From JACMQW01 sp964536965 (GTDB lineage: Bacteria; Bdellovibrionota; UBA1018), in NCBI GenBank assembly GCA_964536965.1, contig CAZIAL010000005.1, positions 1-64,000 on the forward strand: a stretch of DNA of 64,000 nucleotides. The letters are read 5' to 3'. Position 1 is the first letter of the stretch. Every line of letters begins with the position of its first letter. This document shows positions 33,841-43,000 of the stretch, piece after piece. The notes under the pieces are model-generated. The model worked only from the letters and a program-made list of their open reading frames with translations, was not told the DNA's origin and ran no database searches. The position numbers and the translations under genes were made by a program.

Positions 33841-34918
33841 AAGACGGAATCGCGTTCCGGTCGAGTTGCCGTCTCCGGCCCCGGGAGTCTCGATTCTGAA
33901 GCCGCTGAAAGGCATGGATCCGGGACTCGCGGAGAATCTTCGCAGTTTCTTTCGTCTGGAATACCCTTGTTTCGAACTGCTTTTCTGTCTCGAGAGTCCG
34001 CGCGACTCGGCGTACGCGATCGTCCGTGCGGTCGCGGCGGAATTTCCGCACGTCCGTCATCGGATCTTTTTCTCTGGAAAGGGCGGAGACTTCGATCGCG
34101 GGTTTCGAAATCCGAAGGTGGCGAATATCGAGAATGCTTCCGTCTATGCGCGCTACGATCTCCAACTGATCGCGGATTCGAACGTACGGATCGATCGCGA
34201 GACGTTCCGCGCTCTGGTTTCGGAAATCCATCGTCCGGGGGTGGGGATCGTGAGCGCGATCGTCGAGGGAGTCGAAGGCGGGGATCCGATGAACGCCGCC
34301 GGCCGCCTCGAGGCGATGGCGCTGAATACCTTTTATGCGCGGGGAATGGCGCTGGCGGAGTTTTCCGGCCAGGCCTGTGTCATGGGAAAGGCCATGCTTT
34401 ATCGGGGTTCGACGCTCTCTCGCCTGGGGGGGGTCTCCGCCCTCGGCTGCTACCTGGCCGAGGATTATATGGCGGGTTACGGGATACGGCAGCTCGGCCT
34501 TTCGATTTCGGTCGCCCATCTCCCCATCCAGCACGTGATCGGAAGATACTCCGTTTCGGAGTTCTGGAACCGGCATTTGCGCTGGGGACGGATTCGGAAG
34601 GCGCAGGCGCCGTTCGCGTTTTTCGCGGAGCCGCTTTTGCAACCGTGCGTGCTCAGTCTGTGCGGGATGGCGATCTCGAATTCCACCTGGCCGGCGGGAG
34701 TCCTGCTGGTCCAGCTCGTTGGTTTTTATTTCGCGGATCTGCTCGTTCGGCGGCGAAGCCCCTCGTTCGGGGACGTCTGGGTCTGGCTCCAGAGAGAGGC
34801 GATGGCTCCCGTCCTCTGGGCGGCGACGGTTTTCGGAAGCGAAGTCGAGTGGCGGGGCAAGCGCTTGCGCGTGGAGTTCGGTGGAATCTTGGAAACGGTG
34901 AGAGGAGAAAGCATATGA
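33758..34918 (+). CDS. GT21-family glycosyltransferase (ceramide glucosyltransferase/HpnI-like)
   Basis: 386 residues with an N-terminal membrane helix and C-terminal helices. The GT21 motif series is present: KPLKGMDPGLAENLRSFF at the start, CLESPRD, IADSNVRI (D2), LAEDYMAGY (D3) and HLRWGR (the (Q/R)xxRW motif). The family includes eukaryotic and bacterial ceramide glucosyltransferases and HpnI of hopanoid synthesis. No hopanoid genes are nearby, so a glycosphingolipid-like role is possible. The start is supported by GGAG 6 nt upstream. A 25-residue membrane peptide follows with a 4-bp overlap. Confidence 0.8.
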   Translation: METITLLFVPIWLCGVAVFALGTAQSVRRRNRVPVELPSPAPGVSILKPLKGMDPGLAENLRSFFRLEYPCFELLFCLESPRDSAYAIVRAVAAEFPHVRHRIFFSGKGGDFDRGFRNPKVANIENASVYARYDLQLIADSNVRIDRETFRALVSEIHRPGVGIVSAIVEGVEGGDPMNAAGRLEAMALNTFYARGMALAEFSGQACVMGKAMLYRGSTLSRLGGVSALGCYLAEDYMAGYGIRQLGLSISVAHLPIQHVIGRYSVSEFWNRHLRWGRIRKAQAPFAFFAEPLLQPCVLSLCGMAISNSTWPAGVLLVQLVGFYFADLLVRRRSPSFGDVWVWLQREAMAPVLWAATVFGSEVEWRGKRLRVEFGGILETVRGESI

Positions 34919-34992
34919 TCATGGGACTGGTGGCCTTTACGCTTGTCGTGGTTGGAATCCTACAGTGGACGTTCGGTTTCGAGCGAGGTTAA
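34915..34992 (+). CDS. 25-residue single-span membrane peptide
   Basis: ATG at 34915 overlaps the stop of the glycosyltransferase gene (ATGA) and is preceded by AGAGGAG. The frame encodes MIMGLVAFTLVVVGILQW followed by TFGFERG and TAA: one hydrophobic helix with a positively charged end. The size and coupling resemble accessory micropeptides such as KdpF. It may stabilise the glycosyltransferase in the membrane. Its reality rests on the ribosome site and overlap only. Confidence 0.5.
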   Translation: MIMGLVAFTLVVVGILQWTFGFERG

Positions 34993-35002
34993 GCTCGGGG
35001 GG

Positions 35003-36442
35003 ATGAGTTTAACTCCTTCGCCCGGCGCGCCAACCGCGGAAGTTTTACGGAACCTTCGGTCTGCTTTCCCCTCCGATTTTTTCTCGGATGCGGCGGATGA
35101 CCTGCGAAAGTACGGTGCCGACTGGAGTGGGGTATTCGAGCCCGCCCCCTCGCTGATCGCCTTTCCGCGTTCGACCGAAGAAGTCGCGAGGCTTCTCTCC
35201 GAATGTACCCGGCTCGGAATCCAGGTGGTTCCTTCCGGAGGGCGCACGGGCCTGTCGGGAGGCGCCGTCGCCGCGCGGGGAGAGCTCGTCCTTTCGCTCG
35301 AAAGAATGTCGAAGATCGGTAGACTCGACCCGCAAGCCCTGACGCTCGAGGTGCAGGCCGGGGCCGTCACCGAAGCCGTGCATGAGGCGGCGAAGCCGTT
35401 CGGTCTGACCTGGCCCGTGGATTTCGCTTCGAAAGGCTCCAGTCAGGTCGGCGGAAATCTCTCGACCAATGCGGGCGGCGTCCGAGTCATTCGCTATGGT
35501 CTGACACGCAACTGGGTTCTGGGGCTCACCGTGGTCACGATGGATGGAGAAGTTCTGCGGCTGAACGGGGCGCTCGAAAAGAACAATACGGGGATCGACC
35601 TTCGGCAAGTTTTTATCGGCGCGGAAGGAACGCTCGGGGTGATCACCGAAGCGCTGCTGAAACTCGCGCCGCTTCCCAACGAGGAGAATACGCGAGTTTG
35701 TTTCTTCGCGCTTCGGGACATCTCGGCGGTCCTCGATCTCTTCGCGCGGGCCCGCGGTCCGGCCGCATCCCGGGCATTTACGCTTTCCGCCTTCGAATGT
35801 CTTTCGGCCGCATGTCTTCGTGAAGTCGTGGGATTCGGGCTTCGTTCGCCGTTCCTCGCCGGCTCCCCCGGTTCCGAGGCCGGGGCCTATGTCCTCATGG
35901 AGGTCGAAACGGAATCCGCGGAAAATTACGACCTCTGGCTCGGAGAGGTTCTGGCGAGTGGACGGGTGGTCGACGCGACCGCCGGGCAGTCACCTCGCGA
36001 GAACGCCGAACTCTGGGCACTGCGCGAGCGGGTGGCCGAGGCGGTGATGCTTCGGCGCGAAGTCCATCAGCAGGACCTATCGGTGCCGATCGCGTTGCTC
36101 GCCGCTTTTTTCTCGGATATCGAGGAACGGTATCGAACGGCGTATCCGGATTTCGAAGTTTTTCTCTTCGGTCATATCGGCGACGGGAATCTCCATATCT
36201 TCATCCGGCGCCCCGAGGACATGCCGAGCGCGGAGTTCCACGCCCGCTGCGCCGAGAGCGATACGATGCTTTTCGAGCTCTGCCGTAAATTCCATGGTTC
36301 AGTGAGCGCGGAGCACGGGGTGGGTTTATTGAAAAAACCCGCGCTGCCGTATTCGCGCGGGGAAGCGGAGCTCACCTACGTCCGTGCCCTGAAAAAAGTC
36401 TTCGATCCGCGTGGGCTGATGAATCCGGGAAAGATGATTTAA
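35003..36442 (+). CDS. FAD-binding oxidase of the GlcD/D-lactate dehydrogenase family
   Basis: 479 residues from ATG 35003 (GGGGGG upstream). PCMH-type FAD domain: PSGGRTGLSGGAVAARG (about 76-92), KGSSQVGGNLSTNAGGVRVIRYG and GAEGTLGVITEALLK. The C-terminal FAD-oxidase domain has GHIGDGNLHI and EHGVGLLKKP. Family members oxidise 2-hydroxy acids (glycolate, D-lactate, D-2-hydroxyglutarate) and pass electrons to the quinone pool or an ETF. No partner GlcE/GlcF genes are adjacent, which favours D-lactate or D-2-hydroxyglutarate dehydrogenase. It converges on mnmA with no clear terminator. Confidence 0.87.
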   Translation: MSLTPSPGAPTAEVLRNLRSAFPSDFFSDAADDLRKYGADWSGVFEPAPSLIAFPRSTEEVARLLSECTRLGIQVVPSGGRTGLSGGAVAARGELVLSLERMSKIGRLDPQALTLEVQAGAVTEAVHEAAKPFGLTWPVDFASKGSSQVGGNLSTNAGGVRVIRYGLTRNWVLGLTVVTMDGEVLRLNGALEKNNTGIDLRQVFIGAEGTLGVITEALLKLAPLPNEENTRVCFFALRDISAVLDLFARARGPAASRAFTLSAFECLSAACLREVVGFGLRSPFLAGSPGSEAGAYVLMEVETESAENYDLWLGEVLASGRVVDATAGQSPRENAELWALRERVAEAVMLRREVHQQDLSVPIALLAAFFSDIEERYRTAYPDFEVFLFGHIGDGNLHIFIRRPEDMPSAEFHARCAESDTMLFELCRKFHGSVSAEHGVGLLKKPALPYSRGEAELTYVRALKKVFDPRGLMNPGKMI

Positions 36443-36536
36443 TTCCGGATCCTAGCGGCTTCGATAGCCTAGACCTATGTGTTGGGTTTGCCCCGATGTA
36501 GTGGGTGGCGGTCGGAAAATTGTGGGTCCTTATCTA

Positions 36537-37742
36537 TTAGAAGCCGCTTGGGGTGCTTGCGGAGAACATGCCACGTAGATCGCCCGAGGCGAATCCGCGG
36601 ACCAGATAGTTCTCGCCCACCTCGCGAATCACGCCGCCGCCGAGGCAGACATCGTCGGCGTAAAACACCACCGACTGGCCGGGCGTGACGGAGCGCTGTG
36701 GAGACGCGAATCTTACGCGCGCCCGCGTGCCGCCGAATCCGTCGTCCTCGAGCGTGAGCGAGCACGGCTGATCCGCTTGGCGATAGCGAACCTTCGCCCG
36801 GCAGGCAAACGCGGTATCGAACGGTCGCGGCGGGCGTCCGCCGATCCAGGTCAGCTCGCGCGCGACGAGCTCGTCGGTAAAAAGAGCGGGGTGGAATTCG
36901 CCGCGTTCGACGTAAACGATGTTCTTCTTCGGGTCCTTTTCCACGACGAACCAGGGTTCGCCTTCGCCGCCTAAGCCGAGTCCCTTACGCTGGCCGAGCG
37001 TGTAGAACTGCGCCCCCGCGTGCATGCCTACTTTTTCCCCGGAAAGAGTCCGAAACGGGCCCTTCGCACCTCGGAGATATCGTTCGAGGAAGGGTTGAAA
37101 ATTCCGTTCCCCGATAAAACAGATTCCGGTCGAGTCTTTCTTCGCCTGGGTCGCGAGGTCGTAATGCTCGGCGAGTTTGCGGACTTCTTTCTTTTCGAGT
37201 TCGCCGATGGGGAACATCGTCTTCGCGAGACGTGAGCCGTCGATCGCGTGCAGGAAGTAGCTCTGGTCCTTGGCCGCATCGAGGCCCTTGCGCAGCCGAG
37301 GCACGCCGGCCTCGGAAAGATCGGTCCGTGCGTAGTGTCCCGTCGCAAGGAAGTCCGCGCCGAAATCGAGGGCCTTTTCGAAGAACGCGTCGAACTTGAT
37401 CTCGCGGTTGCAGAGGATGTCGGGGTTCGGGGTATATCCCGCTTCGTACTCGCGCAAAAAAGTCTGGAAAACCCGTTCCCAGTACTCCTGGACGAACTCG
37501 ACCGAATAGAACGGAATTTCGAGTTTCCGGCAGACGGCGGCGACGTCTTCGAAATCCCGGGCGGAAGCGCAGACGCCGCTTGCGTCCTTTTCCTCCCAGT
37601 TTTTCATGAAGAGACCGACCACCCGGAAGCCGGCCTCGCGCAGGAGCGCTGCCGTGACGGACGAGTCCACTCCGCCGGACATGCCGACCACGACGGTCGT
37701 CGAGGCATTCGAGCGGAGGGTGTTGGAAGTCGGCGAATTCAT
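36537..37742 (-). CDS. mnmA: tRNA-specific 2-thiouridylase MnmA
   Basis: 401 residues from ATG 37742. PP-loop SGGVDSS near the N-terminus, ATGHYART, nucleophile Cys in DILCNREIKF and the second active-site Cys in STGICFIGERNF. The C-terminal beta-domain has YTLGQRKGLGLGG. It makes the 2-thio group at U34 of Glu, Gln and Lys tRNAs using sulfur relayed from IscS. Longer in-frame starts lack support. Divergent from the Dus gene across a 130-bp gap, so two tRNA-modification genes share one promoter region. Confidence 0.95.
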   Translation of the reverse strand: MNSPTSNTLRSNASTTVVVGMSGGVDSSVTAALLREAGFRVVGLFMKNWEEKDASGVCASARDFEDVAAVCRKLEIPFYSVEFVQEYWERVFQTFLREYEAGYTPNPDILCNREIKFDAFFEKALDFGADFLATGHYARTDLSEAGVPRLRKGLDAAKDQSYFLHAIDGSRLAKTMFPIGELEKKEVRKLAEHYDLATQAKKDSTGICFIGERNFQPFLERYLRGAKGPFRTLSGEKVGMHAGAQFYTLGQRKGLGLGGEGEPWFVVEKDPKKNIVYVERGEFHPALFTDELVARELTWIGGRPPRPFDTAFACRAKVRYRQADQPCSLTLEDDGFGGTRARVRFASPQRSVTPGQSVVFYADDVCLGGGVIREVGENYLVRGFASGDLRGMFSASTPSGF

Positions 37743-37872
37743 AAAGCTAATGCAGTGCATATCGTAAGTTCTTGATCTCGGGAAGGGTTTCGGTGTACCC
37801 GCTAAAGCCTTGGAATTCCAACGGCCTACCTCCATTTTCGAAAGTTTCGCGCGAGCCCCGGAGGGGCGGCCC

Positions 37873-38943
37873 GTGGCGTCCGGACGTGAACCTCTCGCGA
37901 TCACGCACGGTCGACCCGCGCTGATCCTCGCCCCGATGGAGGGGATCACCGATGCGCCGATGCGGGCGCTTCTTTCGGAAGTCGGCGGATTCACGCATGT
38001 CGTCTCCGAGTTCATCCGCGTTTCGCAGGATCCGCTCCCGCGCCGAGTCTTCCGCCAGGAGATCCCCGAGAGTTCGCAGGGATACCGTACCGATTCGGGC
38101 CAATGGGTCCAGCCCCAGCTCCTCGGGGGGGATCCCGCGCGAATCGCCGCGAGCGCCGTGGCCGCGATCGAAACCGGTGCGCCGGGGATCGATCTGAATT
38201 TCGGCTGCCCGGCGCAGACGGTGAACCGGAACGATGGCGGCGCCACGCTTCTGAAAGATCCCCGCCGCGTCGAAGCGGTGGTTCGGGCGGTCCGCGATAG
38301 CGTTCCCGCCGCGCTCCCTGTATCGGCGAAGCTTCGGCTGGGATGGGATGACCCTTCGGCTATTCTCGAGACCGTAAAGCGCGCCGAGGCGGGGGGCGCA
38401 AGCTGGATCACGATTCATGCGCGAACGAAAACGAACGGCTATCAGCCGCCGGCGTTCTGGGAATGGATTGCGCGCGCCAAGCCGGGCGTCGCGATACCGA
38501 TCGTCGCGAATGGCGACATCTGGAACCTCGAGGACTTTCGCCGCTGCCGCGAGATCACGGGATGCGAGCATTTCATGATCGGGCGTTCGGCGCTCGCGGA
38601 TCCATGGCTCGGTCTACGCATCGCGCGCGAGCTTGGGATCGCGCCGGGCGGATCGAGCTCGCGCGCGGACCTGCCCGATCCGCGAGACCCTTTTGCCTGG
38701 ATCTCGTTGCTGGAAAAATTCGCGGTTTTCTCCGAACGTTATTCGGCCCGCGACCGTGAAGACGGCAGGTACTGCGCGCGCCGGGTGAAGCAGTGGCTTA
38801 AGTACTCGGAAAAAACCTACGGAACGAACTGGTTCACGGCGGTGAAGCAGACGCAGACCCTGCCGGAGCTTTTCGAGGTTCTCCGCTCTTTTTCGACGGT
38901 GCGTTTCGACTCTGGAGCGAAAAGTACGGCGATTTCTCCGTAA
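37873..38943 (+). CDS. tRNA-dihydrouridine synthase
   Basis: FMN-dependent enzyme that reduces uridine in the tRNA D-loop or nearby. LAPMEGITDAPM opens the TIM barrel; active-site Cys is in IDLNFGCPAQTVNRN. KLRLGWDDPS, ITIHARTK and ANGDIW follow, as does the GRSAL phosphate motif. I prefer GTG 37873, preceded by GGAGG 7 nt upstream (356 residues), over TTG 37810 (377 residues); both fit. The exact Dus subgroup is uncertain, with some DusC-like length and tail features. Confidence 0.88.
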   Translation: MASGREPLAITHGRPALILAPMEGITDAPMRALLSEVGGFTHVVSEFIRVSQDPLPRRVFRQEIPESSQGYRTDSGQWVQPQLLGGDPARIAASAVAAIETGAPGIDLNFGCPAQTVNRNDGGATLLKDPRRVEAVVRAVRDSVPAALPVSAKLRLGWDDPSAILETVKRAEAGGASWITIHARTKTNGYQPPAFWEWIARAKPGVAIPIVANGDIWNLEDFRRCREITGCEHFMIGRSALADPWLGLRIARELGIAPGGSSSRADLPDPRDPFAWISLLEKFAVFSERYSARDREDGRYCARRVKQWLKYSEKTYGTNWFTAVKQTQTLPELFEVLRSFSTVRFDSGAKSTAISP

Positions 38944-39101
38944 AAACGGGGTGATTCGACCGCGGTCGCGGTCTAATTTCGATTTAGGCCCTTCGCCGGC
39001 GGTCCGGCGCATGGCCCGCCCCTTGCTCATTCCTATCCTCGCCGGAGCCCCCACCTCATTCCGAGGCCGCGGAGCTCCCGGCGAAAGTCGAAGCATCTCG
39101 A

Positions 39102-40076
39102 ATGTGCGAAGGATCGCAAATCTCCGAGAAATCGCCGCCCGTTTCCTCGGAAAAAAAACATCCCATTTTAGGTCTTGGCTGGGGAATGCTCGTTCTCCTG
39201 CTCGTTTCCGTCATGGGCGTGAGCGCCTCGGCCGCCCCGGCGCCGAGCGCCCCCGCGGTCGGATCGACGGTCGTCAAGACCTCGCAGTCGAGCGTCGCTT
39301 CGCTCACCCCGGCGAGTGGACAGTCTTCCGCCCAGGCGAACAACATCGCAGGCCCCACCCCGGGGCGGAAGCGCTTCGGGGCGAGCGCGGCGATGACTTA
39401 CTCGGCCTCCGCGCGGAGCACGGCGGATACCGACCGCAGCTCGGAAACGGACCTTGAAATCGCGCCCTGGGCCGCGGTCGGTCGCCACCTGACGATGGAC
39501 GGCTACCTCGGGATCAGCCGTCCGACGAACGGGTACCGCGAGACGCGGTTCGCCGATGGGCGGATCGGGATCTTTCGCAACTCGATGAAACTTTCTCAGC
39601 ATTGGCTCTTTCGCCCGAAGGCGACGCTCTTCCTGCCGCTCAACTCGGACAACCGGACCATCCACTCCTTCCGGACGGGGTTGAATCTCGCCGGTCGCCT
39701 GATGTTCGCGACCGGCGCGCTGCAGGGGTTCTATCAGCTGTCGGGTACCCAGAATTTCTATCGCTATACGACGACCGGCACGGGCGAATCGAATCCGGCG
39801 CGGAGTCTCTCGCATGTCGTGAAAGGCGTCTACAGCTGGCGCCAAATGTATTTCGACCTGACCGGAAGCGTGGCTTCGCGGTGGACGTTCGCGGGGACGC
39901 CGTCGACGACTTTCGGAATCTCCGAGGAGATCGGATTTTCGGAGGGGCAGTGGTCGATCGGGCTTGGTCATTCGAATTCGGATTCGCTCTACCAGGCGAA
40001 CGGAAGCGAAACGAATCTGACGTTTTTCAGTGGGTACACGTCGAAATATTATGTTTCGGCCAGCGTGTTCTTTTAG
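39102..40076 (+). CDS. Putative outer-membrane beta-barrel protein
   Basis: 324 residues from ATG 39102, or 296 from ATG 39186. Signal peptide MLVLLLVSVMGVSASA, then an Ala/Ser/Pro-rich linker to about residue 90. The rest consists of alternating amphipathic beta strands (for example LFRPKATLFLPLN, GLNLAGRLMFATGAL, VSASVFF). It ends in Phe, as outer-membrane barrels recognised by BamA usually do. It lies 9 bp before the gene of a giant lipoprotein metallopeptidase, so the two may form an outer-membrane pair. No family recognised. Confidence 0.65.
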   Translation: MCEGSQISEKSPPVSSEKKHPILGLGWGMLVLLLVSVMGVSASAAPAPSAPAVGSTVVKTSQSSVASLTPASGQSSAQANNIAGPTPGRKRFGASAAMTYSASARSTADTDRSSETDLEIAPWAAVGRHLTMDGYLGISRPTNGYRETRFADGRIGIFRNSMKLSQHWLFRPKATLFLPLNSDNRTIHSFRTGLNLAGRLMFATGALQGFYQLSGTQNFYRYTTTGTGESNPARSLSHVVKGVYSWRQMYFDLTGSVASRWTFAGTPSTTFGISEEIGFSEGQWSIGLGHSNSDSLYQANGSETNLTFFSGYTSKYYVSASVFF

Positions 40077-40085
40077 GGAGGAAGC

Positions 40086-43000
40086 ATGGATCGTCGTCTG
40101 AGTTTCTGGGGTTTAACGGGGTTTTCGGCGCTGGCGCTTACGCTCAGCGGCTGCGCGAAGAAACGCGAAATGGAGATGATCTTCAAGGAGCGCGTCCAGG
40201 AGAAATCCGCGGCCGTCGATCTGAACGCCGAGTACATCTATGTGCCTTCGATGATCGAAGCGCCGCGCACGTCGAACGCCACCCGTCCCGGGGCGCAGGG
40301 GACCGAGCGACTGGTGAAATTCAAGTTCACGGAAAACGCCCTCGTCGCCGAAGCGCTCGAAGTCGATCCACGGTTTCGCGAGAATCCTTCGAACCAAAAG
40401 CCCGTGGTCACCATTCCCGTGGATCACGTCGACTATCGCTGTGCCGATAACGGGGCGGGCGAATGTGCGAATCGAGAAGAAGAGGTCGACGATAAGAGCT
40501 GGACGGAGAAGCGCTATTTCCGAGCCCGGGTCGAGGAAATGTCGCTCCAGGAAACGAACACCCTTCCGATCGACATCGAGGGACTCTTTAACAACTGCCA
40601 GACGGAGATCGGTTCGCGCGTGGTGAGTTACCAGCTCGAAAACGATGCGCTGAACGTCGAGGTCGAGCGGACCTACCGAGGAAACATCGACTGCATCGAC
40701 GATCTCCGGGAGCTCGAGCAGATTCCCGACGCCATGACGTTCAACGTCCGTTACCATTACAGCTTCCTGAAGCGGGAAAAGGCGGTTTCAAAAGACTATC
40801 AGGTCGTGAACTACCCGGAAACCGACGAAAACACCTTCGGGATGTTCAAGCACGAAATCAAGGTGCTTTCCGACGATAATCGGGACGAGGAACACGGCAA
40901 GATCCGGCTGATGAGCCGGTGGAATCCGTCGCGCAAGACGATCCCTTACCAGCTCAGCGCGAACTTCGCGAAACCCGCGAATGCGAAGGTCCTGGCCGCG
41001 ACGAAGGAAGCGGTCGCCGCCGTGAACGCCGCGCTTCGGGAGGCCGGAACCGAGATGCAGATCGAACTCCAGCCGCCCTCGGAAAAAAGCGTCGGCGACA
41101 TTCGGAACTCGATGATCATGATGGTCGAGGATCCGCAGTCTTCGGGCGTTATTGGTTACGGTCCGTCGGTGAAGGATCCCGTCACGGGGGAGATCATCTC
41201 GGCGCGGACGATCATGTACCTGGGTACGATGAAAAAATACATCCGCGACACCTGGGAGGACTACGTCGCGGCGGAGAATGCGAAAGCCGAGGCGAAGAAG
41301 GCGACGGAGGCGGCGGACTCGTCCGGGACCTTGCCCGGGGCGATCATCAAGCTGGGCAAGCAGGTCGCGAGCCGGATCGTCGAAAGCAGGATCGGGAAAG
41401 CCGTCGCGAAGCTGATCGAGACCCGTCCGGACGGCGCGCCGGTGGCGATCGACGAAGGCCGGGAGGCGGGCGATGCGATGGAGCTCGATCGGTTGCTCGG
41501 CAGCTACGAGGATCACCGCAAGCTCTACGCGACTTCGGGACGATCTCCGAAGCAACGTGGTGATTTCCCGGTCGGAGAGCGTGAACTGCTGACTCGGAAG
41601 GGTTTCGCGCGCTATGAGCGTTCGGTCCTGAAGGCGAAAGACTCGTCTCTGCTCGCGGCGAAGGTGGCGCGCAGTTACGACGATGGGGACGCCGAGGGCG
41701 GGAATCTTTCGGGCAAGCGGGCGGAGTTCTTTCGTCGCCGGACGGAACTTCTCGCGAAGTTCGCCTATCCGACGGAGTATCTGAACGCGGCGGGCGCTCT
41801 GGAGCTCGCGACGCTCGACGGTCTGAAGGACGTGCCCCGGAAAGAGTGGGCGGATCTTTCGAAGTCCGAACAGGAGACCGTGATCTCGATCGTGCTCCCT
41901 TACGTCTGGGTGCCGACCCTCGTGCACGAACTCGGGCATAATCTCGGCCTCCGGCATAATTTCGCCGGATCCGAGGACAAGGCGAACTTCTACACCGAAG
42001 AAGAAGGGAAGAAGCACGGTCATAGCCATGCGATGAAATACAGCTCGATCATGGACTACGGTTACAGCGCGATGAACGAGCTGCGGATCATGGGCAAGTA
42101 CGACGTGGCCGCGCTTCGATTCGCCTACCGCCGCGAGGTCGCGCTTTCGAACGGGACGCTGCTGCCGGTCGAAGGTTCCCTCCAGGAGATGGATAAGCTC
42201 ACGGGCGGAGAACTGATGTCGAATCTCGCTCCATTCGATTTCTGTACGGATGAGAACGTCGGGATCAACCCCGGTTGCCGACGCTTCGACGAGGGAACCA
42301 GTCTCTCCGAGATCGCGTCGCATCTTCTGCGTTCGTACGAAGATCGGTACTGGAAGGCGAACTTTAGAAATCAGCGCCGGAGCTTCTCGGACTACGACGA
42401 CGGGGCTTATCTCTCGAGAATCGACGATCTGATGTTCGATCTGCGCCCGTTCCTCGAGACGTACGACCGGATCTGGAACCTCTTCGGAGGAAATCCGGAA
42501 CTCGATCCGGAGTTTAAGCTTCCGGAAGCGGCGAGCTTCCGCGAGTTTTATCTCGATCTGAAAGGTGCAGTACTGGCCTCACGGGACGCGCTCGTGCGGC
42601 CGATTCTCGAACCGGACGCGGGCTGCGTGGTGCAGTTCGTGGTGGGACCGAACAAGGGACGCCAGACTTTCGTTTCGATGAAACAACTCGGCGGAACCGT
42701 GAAGTCCTGCTTTAGTGATTACGTCACGGGCCGGCTCGCGGGAGCCGGTGCGGTACCGCTCGCGCAGGGCGGGAAAGCGTTCCGCAACGAAAAGTCACCG
42801 GAGAGCACGAATCCTTGGGCGGATCAGATCGATACGCGCGGGATCTGGGGCGACAAGGTTCTCGCCGTCTATTATCTGGCCCAGCGCCGGATGGGCGTGA
42901 AGAGCTGGGATGACTATCGCGGGAACTTCCTCGACTCGACGACTTTCGAGGACGTCGTCATCGATGAGAAGACGGGCGAGCCGAAGGTCGATCAGAACGG

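Noticed and set aside
36443..36536. Short gene or RNA between the FAD oxidase and mnmA
   Set aside because: The few short frames lack ribosome sites and no convincing hairpin or terminator is present; it looks like a plain convergent spacer.
37743..38411. N-terminal extension of mnmA to about 38411
   Set aside because: The extension would run through the divergent Dus gene and has low-complexity sequence; the MnmA P-loop begins just after ATG 37742.
38944..39101. Regulatory palindrome GACCGCGGTC at 38958-38967
   Set aside because: It is a short CG-rich palindrome in a GC-rich spacer with no second copy near a related gene; chance is a sufficient explanation.
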